This document shows positions 24,301-38,300 of a DNA stretch of 64,000 bases, in pieces. Each line of letters starts with the position of its first letter. Position 1 is the stretch's first letter. The stretch spans positions 155,703,142 to 155,767,141 of the forward strand of contig NC_071354.1 in the NCBI RefSeq assembly GCF_943734655.1, written 5' to 3'. Position numbers and translations under genes: made by a program. This stretch comes from Sabethes cyaneus. Taxonomy: Eukaryota > Arthropoda > Insecta > Diptera > Culicidae. The notes beneath the pieces were generated by a model, which was given only the letters and a program-made list of their open reading frames with translations, did no database searches and was not told the DNA's origin.

Positions 24301-25594
24301 CGTCGGTGTCATCAACGGCCGATAGCCACAGAAATTCGTGAACGTAGGTGGAAGTGGATCGGACACACCTTGAGGAAAGGAGCGAACGAGGTTTGCAGAG
24401 AAGCACTCGACTGGAATCCACAAGGACAGCGTAGAAGAGGCAGACCAAGACGCTCATGGCGACGGAGCTTAGCCAACGACATCCGGGCTGTAGACGAGAA
24501 CCTGTCCTGGTGACAGGTAAAAGCCATGGCGGGTAACCGTCAGCAGTGGAAATCTCTGATTTTATCCCTTTGTTCTGCCGGACCGGCAGACATAGACACA
24601 TAAGTAAGTAAGTAAAATAACTTCTACCAAATAGAACATTTTTATATGAAACCAACCAATTGCATTCGACGAGGATTTTTTTTCTAGTTTTTCTAAAATA
24701 TTTCAAGATTCGCAGTAGCCAGTGGACTTCTTCTTTCATATAAATTTATTATTATTTATACTTTATCCCGAAACTAGATTTCATTTCCAGTCGATTGGTG
24801 AAAAGAGGATGCAAATCCGTCGAGAAACAACCAAGTTACGGCAAGCAACCAAGTTTCCGTGAAGTCAGTACTAGTAACATCTATTGCTCTGGCTCTGGCT
24901 AGGACATAACGCATTCCATTTCAATATTAGCATCGAATGATTTTATGAGCCATTGACACTGGAAGCATTTCCAGGTCCGCGGCGTGCCATGGCAGCCCTG
25001 TAGCAGGTTCTAAGTACCCCGGCGGAAGTAGTCCCAAGCAATACACTTTCGGCACTTTTTGTTAAGGAAACTTATTTACGACTGAAATTAGTTTTAAAAC
25101 AACTGCTTTATGACAACTGTGTTGGTAGGGGTCGTTTTAGGAAACATCCGAAACCTACGGGTGTCAAACTTCAGGATTTTCAACCCTCGTTAATTTTTGA
25201 AGCTTGATATCCATATTGGTATGGTTTCGGTCATTTTTTAAAACGTCCATAAAGGTAGAACATTACTGGCAACATTTCCAGAACTGATTTCATTGAAATG
25301 GTCATAACTCGGTTGTTTCTCGACGGATTTTCGATTTTCTCTTTTCACCAATTGACTGTAAATGAAATCTAGTTTCGGGAAAAAATATAAATAATAACAA
25401 ATTGCCGTGACAGAAAAAGGTACAAGCGAGGACAAAAATAAGTTTTTGACATTCCCCTGGACAACTCGGAATATCTCCGGTGTCCATTGACTTGACCAAT
25501 TCCCGTCGAATGCAACTGGTTTCATTTAAAAATGTCTTATTTTGTAGAAGTTCGTCAAAATTTTGCCTGTCCCGATAATTTTGTCTAACCCCTG
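21384..25594. mobile_element. Tc1/mariner-type foldback element, split by a LINE insertion
   Basis: The right end (25594, reading inward on the - strand) and the left end (21384) share CAGGGGTTAGACAAAAT then TCGGGACAG, each flanked by TA (21382-21383 and 25595-25596). The left arm matches only to about 21430. Its continuation (CTTCTAC, then ATGAAACC, TCCCGAAACTAGATTTCATT and CCGTCGAGAAACAACC) reappears after 24620. The right-arm counterpart is 25295-25594. So the ~1.04-kb foldback was cut in its left arm by the family B LINE at 21431-24620. The middle (24850-25290) is non-coding. Confidence 0.7.
21431..24620 (+). pseudogene. Near-full-length family B LINE copy, inactivated
   Basis: It contains a 5' leader (21445-21680), an endonuclease/reverse-transcriptase reading region (ATG 21683 to about 24513) and a TAAG-repeat tail (24601-24614). 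Compared with the intact copy at 47911-50817 it has a TGG-to-TAG stop at 22298, a frameshift near 22825, a deletion of about 25 bp near 23027, loss of 21 bp near 23283, a frameshift near 23653 and a TGA near 24511. Remaining motifs include LGLSEVRW, GDFNAKIG, FVDFEKAFDRL and LADDIVLLA. The endonuclease WN motif reads RN here. It sits inside the left arm of a foldback element. Confidence 0.85.
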
Positions 25595-25612
25595 TACTTA
25601 CTTTACTTTAGT

Positions 25613-26990
25613 GGTGACGATCCATTATCCATCTTGCGCCGAACGAGTTTTGAGTCGAAACGAGTCTTCTAGTACTGTTGATCCATTTTCCAACACCCTA
25701 GAATACCAGCTGAATGTGCATCGTTTTCGACAGCGCACATCCATCGGATGCAATGTCTGCCCTGAAATCTACGGTCTGTTTCTGGTGCGCTGCTGAAGAT
25801 AATTTTGGCTACTGTTTCATTGGGTATTCTGGCTACGTGCCCAGTCCAATGCAACCTGCCATATTGTACTACCTTCACTATATCGGCATATTGGTATTTT
25901 TGATTTTAGAGCTCACAATTCATGCATCTGCGATACACTCCATTTTCCATTATGCCACTAAGTATCGGAGAATTTTACGCTCAAAAGGCCCAAGCACTAA
26001 TCAAGCAGCTTCCTTCAGCGTCCAAGATTTATGTCCGTAAAGGATCACCGGGAGCTTTCGTAATGTAGCGAAAGTGTGTTACTTGGGATCTCTTGTTCTA
26101 CGGTTGACTCCGATTATATCGAGGTCACCCGCAAAACCAACAGGTAACTGAGTTTTCGTGATGATAGTATCGTTCCTTTCCACATTTACTGTTTGTACTG
26201 CGTCTTCTAAGGCATTGTTGAATAGCAGAGTTCTCACCCGCCATTCTAACGCATAATTTTGCCATATCCAGCGTCACACGAATCGGCGTAATTAGTTTCG
26301 TTTGAAAACCGTGTTCTAGCATTATCTGTTACAGTTCATTTCGTTAAACTGAATCGTACGTCGCTTTAAAATCCACAAACAGATGATGGGTCTGCAAGTT
26401 GTGCTCCCGGATCTGACACAGGGTAAACATCTGATCCGTCGTGGAGCTACCCTCATGAAAAACAGTTTGGTACTCGCCGATGAAAGACTCCGATAACCGT
26501 TTCAGTCTATAGAACAGGATACGGGAGAGAACTTGAAAGGCAGTGCTGAGTAATGTAATATCTCGGTACTTTTTACACTCAAGTCGTTATTCCGCTCAGA
26601 TCCTGACAATTGGTGGATTACTTCGTTTAGACGCTCGTTTCCCGCTTTTGTAAGTTCAGCCGGGATACCATTTTTCAGCTCACAAATTATCTTCTCAACT
26701 TCCTCCTGTATTGGTGACTCCACAGCATACCCGTCACTCACGCTTCTCATTCTGTTTCTGTAAATCTACGTGTTTACCTCTCCATTCAACAGCGTCTGGA
26801 AGTGCTTCTTCCACCTGACTGCTGGCGCCGTTTTGTCACTAAGCAGGTTACCAGAGCACTACCATTGCACTTCACAAGCATGGTAAAACTCCTACTCCCC
26901 ATTGTTTTGTAGAAATTCCATGCAAGGACCTTGTGAAAATCACTACTACACTCTATAGAGATACTACAGAGATCCGAATTCAATAAAGGT
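25613..26990 (-). pseudogene. Diverged RTE-like LINE relic (family A-related subfamily)
   Basis: On the - strand the order is a linker with FYKTMGS and a WKKHF-type region (26950-26790), a segment with PIQEEVEKIICELKNG (26720-26650), RT remnants with GFQTKLITPIRVTLD (26315-26250), and a C-terminal GRLHWTGHVARIP (25860-25820). Frames are interrupted by many stops and shifts. It is more diverged from the 12259-15943 copy than the other relics, so I treat it as a separate subfamily. Confidence 0.65.
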
Positions 26991-29377
26991 AGGCCGCACG
27001 AAAATTTCAGCAATGATAAAATTCAATTCGGTTGACAATCATTTTAGCGCAAAAATGCAATAATTTATTGGAAAAGATTGTAATTGGAATTCAATGGGGT
27101 TCAGGAAGAACAGAATATTGATAGTCTATTTATGTACACCGTACATATTTAGTTCACATTTTTATTGGTTACGCTAATGTTATTTACAAAACTTTAACAT
27201 ATCAATTCATCAAATGAATCACGCTATTTAAAATTTATACAAATATCACATTTCTTATGTGGATATTTTATATAAGTCTTGACGATTTCATTGTAAAATT
27301 CCTATATTATCTCGGAATCCAACTTATTTTATTAAGTCCCATTCATTCACATTCTGTATAGATTGAAAGGAAAACAACCAAAACGAAATCAAATCAAAAA
27401 CCAAATAAATCCACGTAGTTGAATTAAGCTTTTGCTTGAAGCAATCGGCTGTATGTTTTGCTTGGAGCTACCGCGATCGTTTTTGAAATCGTATGGCATA
27501 GAATGCCGTAGAAAAACAATTAAGTAATCGGGCTGTTTGAAAATTCTGGACTATAGACTTAAGTATTCCAAAGACGACAAAAATGTTAAGTACGCCATTT
27601 TTTAGAACTATTTCAGAAAAAAGCGTTGTAACGTAAAATAAAAAATCGTCAATTAAAAATGTGTAAAACTACTTGCACATTAATCTTATTTGATTTACCC
27701 TTCTCATCAGCAATATAATATCAATTTGATATTTGTTCATTACACTAAGCAAGACATTCATTTGATTTTACTAAACTAGAAACTAATACCAAACCATTAT
27801 TGGACTAAAAGGAACTATCAAGCAACTGAAATTAACATAAACTGTATAGCGTTCTGTGTGGTAAGCTGCAAAAATTAGTAATTATTGGCATATCTATGGT
27901 ATTTTTTGGCGGATTCGATGTTTTGAGCATTTGAACATCTTCTGGTTTATATTTGTATTTTGTAGCTGCAGTAATGAAAGGTTTATTGCAAGTCGCAATT
28001 TGCGACAGTTCGAGTCTGGATGTGATCCGTACTATTGGTATAGGTATCTACCTTAATTTGATCATCTGTTGGAGTACACGAGCGGTGCGCGCCTGCGTTT
28101 TGTCCATCACCCGTCACTATAGTTAATCATGGCAATTGTAACGCGTTTGTTGTATAAATAAAGTATAAGCTCAAGTGTATATGCAGTTTTTATGAATTAT
28201 GTTTGTTGATAACGCCTGGGACATGATTCTGGGAGGGAGACTGGTAAGAGCGTAACAATTGCGTTTCAATCGTCCTCCGTCTAGGTGTAATGTACATTAA
28301 CTCCAGCTGTAAGATCAACGATTAAGTATCAAACACTTTTCCTTCTTTCAGAGTTGCAATTTTTGAACTAAGAACGAATCGTTTTTAGTTCAAAAAAATG
28401 GGTAGAGAAATTAAAGGATTCTCGATGAATAAATTAAAATAACAGCATATGTTACGCTCTTGTAATCACCGGTAGTCGTAGTATACTAAAATGCGTTTTA
28501 TAACTTGGTACTAAACATGAATTATAGTCCCTTTTCATGTATTTTCGGTGTATTTGCCAATATAGTTATCGGTTGATTGTAAAAATCTCGATAAAATTAC
28601 GAACGCGTTTAGAAGCGTCCAGAAAACTCCGAAAATATATATGTAGAGTTGTTAATAAAATTTGAAATAAACAGTTTGAAAACAAATTTGGCAGGTGTTT
28701 TTAACACTAGCAAAAAAACTGGACGGTTTATTGCCTGAAAAAGGTGTTGCCAAATGGGCATGACCCCCTGTTTCTGTACTTCCTTTTTTTTCATATAAAT
28801 AATAGCCAAGTTGATACAAAATGTAATGTACCCATTAAACCGAGAGCATTATTTGCTGAATATAATATGAAATGAGCATGTGTTACCAACGAAAAAGTTA
28901 TTTTTGGGCTTCGTCGTGAAAAAAGTACATAATCATAAGTTCATTGTTGGCTTATCGGTACCAGCCTTCATCCTGAAATTAGTATAAATTTCAGTCGATA
29001 AGATTTCTAAGCATATTTCCATATCAGGTAAGCTGTATTACCACAGGTAACAAACATGTTTAAAATAAGTACTGCATAAAAATTCCCACAAAAGCAATTA
29101 TAAGCAATATACAAATTATTATATGAAATGGACCTCACATTCATACTACTATTGCATATTTAGCGCCGTTCGACCCTATCGACTAATCACATAAATTAGT
29201 TCACAGCTATCTAAATTGTATATCGGTAACGTCTGGAGAGATTTCAGTTTTGGGGCATTATTTTCCGCCACAGCTAAACCTATTTAATCGCACTTTTACA
29301 GCTGCCGCTGTAGAAAACAACGCCATACTCGTTACATAAGGAAAACATCCTCGTTAGCAGTCTCAATCTCGAAATAA
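26991..29377. other. AT-rich intergenic stretch downstream of cueball
   Basis: No gene or element boundary was recognised. The cueball 3' UTR should begin just below 29378 on the - strand. A reverse-strand AATAAA lies at 28724-28729, about 650 bp past the stop, and is the nearest one I noticed. Confidence 0.35.
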
Positions 29378-32300
29378 TCATGACAAATTCTTTTCATTAC
29401 CACAGCTGGGCAGCTTACGACAGGAACCTGCTAGGCTCTCGATATCGTCCAACAAATACTGCTTGTCATCTGCCTTTGAAGATGCCTTTGCCAGCAGCTT
29501 GGTGTCGAAGCAAGGCTAAAACAAAACAAACGTTGAAATGTTGCGTAATTTCAAATCAAAATTTAGCTATCACTCGTACCGTTTCGCACACATTCATATT
29601 GCAACAGTTCTCAATCGTAATCTCACACTGCGTTGCAGGTCGCGACGTCATTTGTGTGTGGTTAGTCACCTTGAAACGCTTGGTGATGCGTGGCCTTCCC
29701 TGCTCATAGAACCTTCGAACCATGTAGAGAATAACCGCCAAAATGAGCAGGGAAGCCGTGAAAGCCAACGACGTATACACGACGGTACGGTTGAAAGAGT
29801 TCTTGCAGTAGCTAACCTGCGGCTCCGATAGGAGATTAGAGCTGACGATGCTAGAAGAAACAAAAAAACGGCTAATTATACATGAAGTATAAGTATATGA
29901 ATTTAATTTATCAATTTCTGGAGAAAGAAAAATAGACAACTAAAACCAGTTTGACTTGATAACTTGAATGTCTATAGAGATCAATTCCAGGTGAAATAAA
30001 ACAATGTTTCCATTTGACTCTCTCAGATTTAATTGAAACTTTCAATGTCTTCAGAAAAAAATCTCACAGGTCAATTGAAGGACATAACAATAGCAATAAC
30101 AATAACATGTTGAAACTTTCATTCAAATCGGAGAAGATCAAATTGAACCATCTATCCATTTTACCTGGAATTGCCCTATTAGGTGCGAATAATTGTATTC
30201 TACAACAGATTTGTTCCAAAAAATAACGAAAAGATGCAACAACCTACCCCTCGCAGTACGGTTGCAGCTCTGAGTTGCCGGAATCGAGCGAACAGAAGCG
30301 CTTCGGGATCTCACAACGTTTCCCCGTGTACTCTAGGCTGCAGCGGCACTCCACCAGCATGGTTTCGTTATTGAGCACGCATTTGCCGTCATTGAGACAA
30401 TAATTGTTGCAAGTGTACTCCTCGCACCGTTCCCCTCGGTAGCCAACGTTGCATTTACACTTTGGCACTTCGCCTTCCACCAGGCATTCACCATTGTAGC
30501 AATAGTCCGGAGTGCAAATTGCCGTCTCACAACGGTCACCGCTGAAATTTTTCGAGCACACGCAGGATGTTTCGCCGAAAGCACCGAGCGAACAGTTACC
30601 GCTGTTCAGGCAATATCCGTCGCACTTATTGCGGTCACACCGTTCCCCTTCGAATTCCATATCGCATTCACATACCGGTCGACTGTCCACTCCGACGATA
30701 CATTTTCCGTGAACGCAAAAATTGTTACATATAGGAATTTCACAATAGTTACCCTGATACTCCGACAAACATATGCAACTATTTGTGTTACGATTTAAAA
30801 TACCATTGTTAAGACAAACGATTTTTTCCGATTTCATTTCAATTGGTTTCTCGGTCAGCAATGCCTCACCGGCCGACTCACGTCTGACATTTTCCACAAT
30901 TTTGGAAACAACATCCTTGCATCGAGGATTATTTCTTTGGAATTCCAACAGAAAACTAGACCGAATGATGATAGCCGATGGACGATTACCTTTATAAACG
31001 ACTCGACTCACCGTGGGATCAGTTTTGGACGTCTCGTGCACTTCACCATCTTCCTGATCAATCCAGTACAGAAACCGATTATTCAACGAGACATGTGTTG
31101 GTACTTTATCGTACCCATTCAGGAATGTTTTCGGGTTGGCCATGTCCAGATCTGCACTTTCAATGCTGAATGCTCGGCCGTATTTTTTCTCCACCCAATA
31201 GATCCGATTTTTATAGTGATCAATTGTGATACCTTTCGGCTGGTATACGTCTTTTTGATGGGATTTAAGTAGCGATCCGTTCATCGTTGTTTGAACTATG
31301 CTAGAAGTTTTCAAGAAACTATTGGTCCAGTACATATGCCTTTGGCATTCATCAATTATCAGAGATGCCAGTTCGTGGTCTTCCTCGACTTGAGTAACTA
31401 ATTTGATAAGGGTGTGGCTCTCATTTGAACCTGTCGTTTTCAATTTATCGACCTCAATAGAATAAACTGAACGCGTCCCCCGTTCAGTCCAGTACAGTTT
31501 ACGTTCCAGATGGTCGAATGTCAAGCCCGTAATGTACGCAGTTTCATCTAGCTTTGGCAGTAGTTTAACGATTTTGTGATACTCCTCTTGAGGATTGGCA
31601 TCCATCGAAAATAGACGAAAGTTAGGATCCTTAACATCGCTGAAATATATTATGTTTCTAACTTCGTCATAAGCAAATGCGGAAATGTGCTGAAACTGGT
31701 GTCCACCGGAAGAAATTTGCGTCCAATTTTTGTCGAAGAACAGGATCCCACTATCGGTCGTGATCATTGCGTCTGCAAGAATAAAGGGAAATATAAAAAA
31801 TTAGGAAATTCAACTTCATTGTGAAAATAAATATATAAAAACACAATCTTATGCTTCATTTAGAATCGTCATAAAAGCGGGCACGTGGCAAATGTAAACA
31901 TCAGTTCGGGGAAAGGCGCTGCTATGGTGGAATAAGAAATGCAGGCCATGCTGCACCTAGTCACGTATGCCGCAAAGACCCGGAGTGTTCAAAGACTAAG
32001 CAAAACAAACTCTCCAATTTTCGTAATTTTATAACATTTAAAATCAACAAAAACAGCCATGGAATTCCCGTAACTACAAACAACACAGAACTCTGATGAT
32101 GAGCATTGCAACCTAGCGCCTATAGCAGTAGCAGTGCTGATAAAATTAGAATCAGTTTCCGTTCTGCTATCAGTTCAGAACGTATAACATTCAAGGTGTT
32201 ATGTAAACAAATTAACGTCAACATTTTTTGTAAAATGCTGAAGTCGCAATTTACTGTGAAGCTATAAGAAGCAGAAATCATGATGTTGTTTTTTGCACAA

Positions 32301-35300
32301 GACCTACCGGTTTTTTTCATTACATATAGCCGTGAGGCTCCACAAAATGTTCAGGTTACGGATTATCATAAGTAAACAATATTGGATTCTAGCGACGTAG
32401 AACCATAGACTATCTTTTCACTGTATTCCTAGCGTACAGTTTTCAACAACAGAATTTAAATTTCAGAATATAAATATTCCAAATGAAAAAGGTGATTCCA
32501 ACTTTTGGCATACTATACGATTTTTTGTGCATTTTGTTGATCAATGCAAGATACCGACTTGCCACAATATTTTCCATAACGGGTGGCAACTAAAATTTTG
32601 GAATTTTTTTCTCAAGCTGTCAAAAAAAGACAAAGATACATGAAGAAGATCTGATTTAACGAAATTAATTAACGTTAAATTAACGATTTAACGAAAGATA
32701 CATTATCCATTGTTGAAAAAAACTGTCCGTAATCGGCTGTCCGGCGAAGCTTTCGTTTGACGTCGAAACAGGAGCGTTGTATGGCCTTCGTGTCAACTTT
32801 GCGAATGCATCTCTTGAATCTTTCAATCAATTGTTTGCAATTCGCGGCTCCCCAGTTATGTTTGTACACCAAGGAACTCAAGATCCCGAAGAAATCTGCG
32901 CACTGAGACAAATTTTTCTGGTCGTGGTTTTTGGGTAAAAATGGGATCAAATGGAACGATGGGAAATTCAGGAACGATTGTGTTTTTTGGTGTAATGCGA
33001 TGATGCTCTACTATCCAGCCAAAACACGTATTGTCCATCTGCTTGATGTTTTTGTAGATTCGGGATCAAAAATTTCTTCAAACATTCGTCTGGTGCATTT
33101 TAATTGATAGTCAAACCAGAGGGCTTGTTGAAGAAACGAGAAAGAGAACGATGTTCTTCTGCGTCCATAATTTTGACTGGTCTTCCACTACATTGCTTGC
33201 GAATAGTTGTTGGGCATCCTAGGATATGATAAACACTCGAAGGCGCAACATATTTGCTTTTTAAATGTTGTACCGTATACTTTTTGCCGAGATTTCTGTT
33301 GCAGTTCGTAGAAGTGTACAACGCGCTCTTGAAATGCTTCTTGTTTCGATGCCATTTTTAGCAAAACTGGGCAAGCATAAACAAAACAAAAAATATTAAC
33401 AAAAAGAGGAGAGAGAGAGCTAACACAGACATACTCTCATTTCTCTCTGAGCTCGTTTGTTGTTGAGCATTGAGCAGAACCGCGAAAAAAAATCTAAAAT
33501 TTTAGTTGCCACCCGTTACATTGTCCTTCACATGATCACGCTTCCGTCAAATTTACTGACAAATTTCTCGTGCAGGTTTTCATAACGTATTAAGATTTCT
33601 GTTCTGTTTCTGTTTCTGTTTGCAGCACAAGGTGGGGCAGTTAGAGCCAAGTCTGTCCAGGGCTGAGATAAGGTGGTTGTGATAATGTTAAAAGAATCCG
33701 TGCGGATTACGCTAGCTCCATAATGTATTGGTGATTATGGATTAATGGGCGGAAGAAGAGTGACAGAACTTGGCTTGATATAATTGTGTGCTTGGTTAAT
33801 ATAGCATAAGATGGCTTGTACTTATCTTGTTTTCTCCTTCCTTTGTTTGTTTCCTCATCTTGTTCGTAGTCAATCTTAAACCTGAAGCCGGCTCCACGCC
33901 GGCCGTCCTCTCCATCGTTGTCACCAGTGTGGTCATCTGTGGCTGGTCTCTTGCCTCCCCTCACGGCAACATTATTGTTGCCGTGAGAAGAAGCGATAGA
34001 GATCAGGCAGAAAAGAAAAGAAAAGAAAAGAAAAGAGGAATTTTTTAGTCAACATGTTGATTGCAATTTTCAAGTTAGTAATATCACGAGAATTCTATGT
34101 CTGTCCATCACCTATGCTACTACCGACTAACTACTCGCTAGGCTGGACGCTACTCATCTCCCAAATACCCATGTCATCACGATTGACCCAGCGCTATTCC
34201 ACAACCTATGCTCATTAAAAACCACAGCCGCCTCTTTATCTACCATCTTTGCAGTATTGTAGCTGATGGCGTAAATTTTCGAATATTTTGTGCGGAATAT
34301 TATTCAAGAGCAATATTATCGCTCAGAACTATCGAAAAACTACTTGAACTTCCGAAAAATAGAGCAGATGCGATGTAATGGGGACTGGTACTCGCTCGTA
34401 TTATTCCCGGTGGCATTAATTGCATATTTGTAGCGGTAGTCAACCGATTTGTCGGTATGCTCTTCAGACCGTGGTCAATTGAAATGATTCTGTAACTAAG
34501 AAGGGATGAGGTGGATCAAAAAGAACTTCACTTGGAGATATGTATATATGCCGTGTTAGGTCTTAAGTGCAAGCTGTCACTAAAGCAAGACTTAATAAGA
34601 TGTTAACAACGTTGATAATTCTGTGAGGATGGTATTGAATCGAAAAATAAATCCTCATACCACGGCCATATATTATGTACTATGACCCCATTTTAGGAAG
34701 TGGAAATGATTGAGGACAGCCCTTCGCTATCGCTTGAATCAGCCAGAGAATCGAATACCTGTTTTTACTTGAAGAAGTTTTGACTCTAAAAAGATTTAGT
34801 TAGAAATGGAATTTCAGTTGAAGTCTGCCAGCATTGGGCAATGGACAGAACAAGATATATATCGAGGCTATAAATCTTTTCGAGTGATCCACTAAGTCCG
34901 ACCGCGACGACAGCCGCAAGAATGGAGAGGAGCAGGCCGCCGGTGAGTTGCCACCGTTCGACTTGATGGACTCTCCGACAGAGGCTCATCAGCATTAGGA
35001 AGGCCCTTGGGAGACAAACAGCGTCATACATGATCATTTTATGTTGTTAGTTGAATACCGTTAACGCGGTTAGTCACAAGACATGCAAATCATTCTAATA
35101 AAGGAGGGAAATAAGAAAAAAAAAAAAAAAAAAAAAATTATAATTACATCCAAAACAATACAATAGAGGTGACAGTAACAGCAACGATAGCAATATTAGT
35201 AATAATAGTAATAGCATAGGAAACTGATACAGGAAACACATCTACTGACTATAACTTCCTGCCCATTAATAATTGTAATGTGGCAGCATAGGTATAAGAA

Positions 35301-38300
35301 GAATTTCCGACTCATCATAGAACACTCAAACATATATTCATTCGTACCTATACACCCATGCACACTCATACATGCATACACATGTATACATGTACGTGTG
35401 TGTATATTTTTCAGTGCTGTGCTGTCCATAATCGCATAACAGCCACAAATTCTATGGCAATCTCATAGAAAATGTCTCGATTACGCAAATAAAGACATCA
35501 CATCATTTTTGAACACTCGTTCGTTCTAACTAGCGATACATTTTAATTTTCATGAGTAAGTCAAAATCTCATGAATGGTGGGTAGGATTTGGTTTCAGTT
35601 TTCTAGAGAAATTTCTGTGCATACCAGCAATTCATCTAGGGAACCGATTAAGCCCTCCCGGTGCTTCGGCCCAAACGGATTGAATTTAAAATCAAATCCG
35701 TTCGATTTCGCTCCATTCCGCTTTACGAGACACATGCTACACATAAAGCTAAATTATGCAATACTACATACTACACATATATCCAACTTAAACTATAAAC
35801 ATTCTACATGCGGAACTAAGAATTTTTAGGTCGTTTGGCCGAAGTACGCGTCAAACCACCTACCCATGGGAGGGGTTTTCATAACGTATTAAGATTTATA
35901 TCTAAAATAGCTAACCAACTGTCAAAAAACGATTAGTTAATCTCGAGATACGATACTGGTCTAACAGCAGTTGTCGTCTGCTCAATCCTTTAGCGCGCAC
36001 GACTGTCAGGTGTCAGACTCAATAAGATTTTAGCGTGAAGTCTGCATTTGTCCTGTACAATAATAGACTGCCAAGTCTGTTAAATAAAAGCAAAAATTGA
36101 AGGCACTAATTGTAGCATCAAGAGCATCAACCAACTCTCCAACAAAAGAGTGAATCAGTTCACAATGCAATGCAGAGGAGCGCACTCGGTTACTGGTAAA
36201 AATTGAAGACGACAACGAAGTCAGCTTGAAAGCACTGCGCTGATGGAAGAAGCCAGCGATGATCTGATATAGTTGAATCTATCAAAAAGAACATGGAGCG
36301 CTGGGAACATTTCAAAAGCGATACAGAACACAACAGACCCGACTTTTAACCCACAAAATTCCAGCTGTTCCTTGTTGGAACTATGGTGAGATCAGTTTTC
36401 AAAGCACTTCAGTTTCAACAGTTTCAGGTGTGGCAAACGCAACCAGGTTAATCACAATGAGGACTAGTGCAAAACAGTCGATGAAGCCCGGAACAGATCA
36501 ATAGTACCCCAATACCATTGCATTTAGACACAGCATCGGATATAACTGCCATATCCGAACAAATACGGATTGGTCAACCAGCAGGTGTTCTAGTGAGTCA
36601 GACGGCCCAATCAGGGAGCGGGGGAGTAATTGAATTTACATTGCGACTTCGTAAGCGATGTCGAAATCATTGGCACGATGCGCCGTGGTTCAAATCTTTG
36701 TTTCAAAGCATCCATTGAATCTTCTCATCATCCATCTCAAAAAATCTTCAACAAATTAAAACCGATTCGGTCGTCCGAGCTGTCTTCTAGCACTCTATGA
36801 CCTAAGCAGGAAATCATCATCGCGGCAAATGCGTCTAACCCGATGGTCGCAATGATGGTGATCCCAGATTCTTCACGGACGCTCATACCGGTAGAGCACC
36901 GTAAGTCAAAAACTGACCAAGAAGCACAAACGGTCATAGACGCATCACTCATACGAAGTTTTTGACGCAGAACTACGTCTTACTTTAATAGGCTACATGC
37001 TACGAAAGGTGGTGAAGCTTACCAGACCTTAGGGTCTTGTGGAATCTGTAGTAAGCACGACTTCCAGCAAGGATACAAGGTATACAAAGGTATACATCCG
37101 AGGTATACAAATTCGTTCAGCACCTCGAACTCGTCCTCGTCTATTGCCTATGCGAGCTCGATCGTGCTCGGTTCCTCCTGCTAACATCGATCGTGCCCCG
37201 CATGTTAAAACCCGCACGTTTCATAATACCTTCTAGCGCGATGTTGAACAGGAGACAAGAAATACAATCGCATTGTTGAAGTTCCCTGCGCGTTTCAAAC
37301 GGGCTTAATGCGGCGCCCAATATCCTCAAACAGCACTGTACACCGTACATCGTAACCTCAATCAGTCCGGTCAGCTTCCCGGGAAAGCCGTTCGAGGTCA
37401 TTATGGTTATAATAGATAATAGTCAGAAGGTCATAATAGATGGCGTCGAACCGCCGCCAAAATCCTTGGTATAACATCTCTAGAGCGCCGAAAATATGTT
37501 TCATAAGGTGTTGGAGCGGAGTTTTTTGCAATCCCCTGCGCACGCAACCGGTCTATCAACTAACAGTATCTATATAAACAAACGAGAAGAAGAAATTCAA
37601 ATTTTTTCACTTCCAACGAATAAGTAGAGCAATAAAGACGCTATTTTGTACTCGGTCGGTTTTCATTCGTATTTCTCGGTTTCGATTCAATCCTCCGGTG
37701 ATATCCCGTTTTCTGGCGTCAGTGATTAGTCCAGGTTCTAATAACCTCTCGTTTTCCGGCTCGTCCACCTCAACATTCTGGTCCTTCACGCTCGGATTAT
37801 GGATACAGCAGCTACGGAAAATCTCGCTTCGAAGCGAAAGGTTATTTATGCGAAAGTGAAATGGGAGTTATCTGTCGCAGAGAACATCCGCTGCCGGAAG
37901 CCGTCCGCTGCGGAAGTATTGGAAAGGCGAAGTAAACTCACGGAACTTGCTAATCATTTCGACGCTATTCAAACTGCGATTGAAGAGGAAACGGCCCACT
38001 TGGAGGATGTTGCATCAGTTTTCAATCATCGGCTCCTGTTCGATGAAGTGTACTTCCAGGTTAAGGATATTTACACCCAGTATCTGGAAGAGAAGCAGGA
38101 AAATTCTTCGGTTCGGAGTTCCAATTCAGAGGGAACAAGTGATTTACGTGACGCAATCAAAGCTCTATTGGAGACGCAGCAGGCAGTTCTCGCACGGCAA
38201 CCAGCTTTGGAAATTCAATCGGTGAAACACGAGCCACATATCAATGTAAAGCTACCGCAGCTGAACATTCCGGTATTTAACGGCGAAAGGAAAAACTGGC

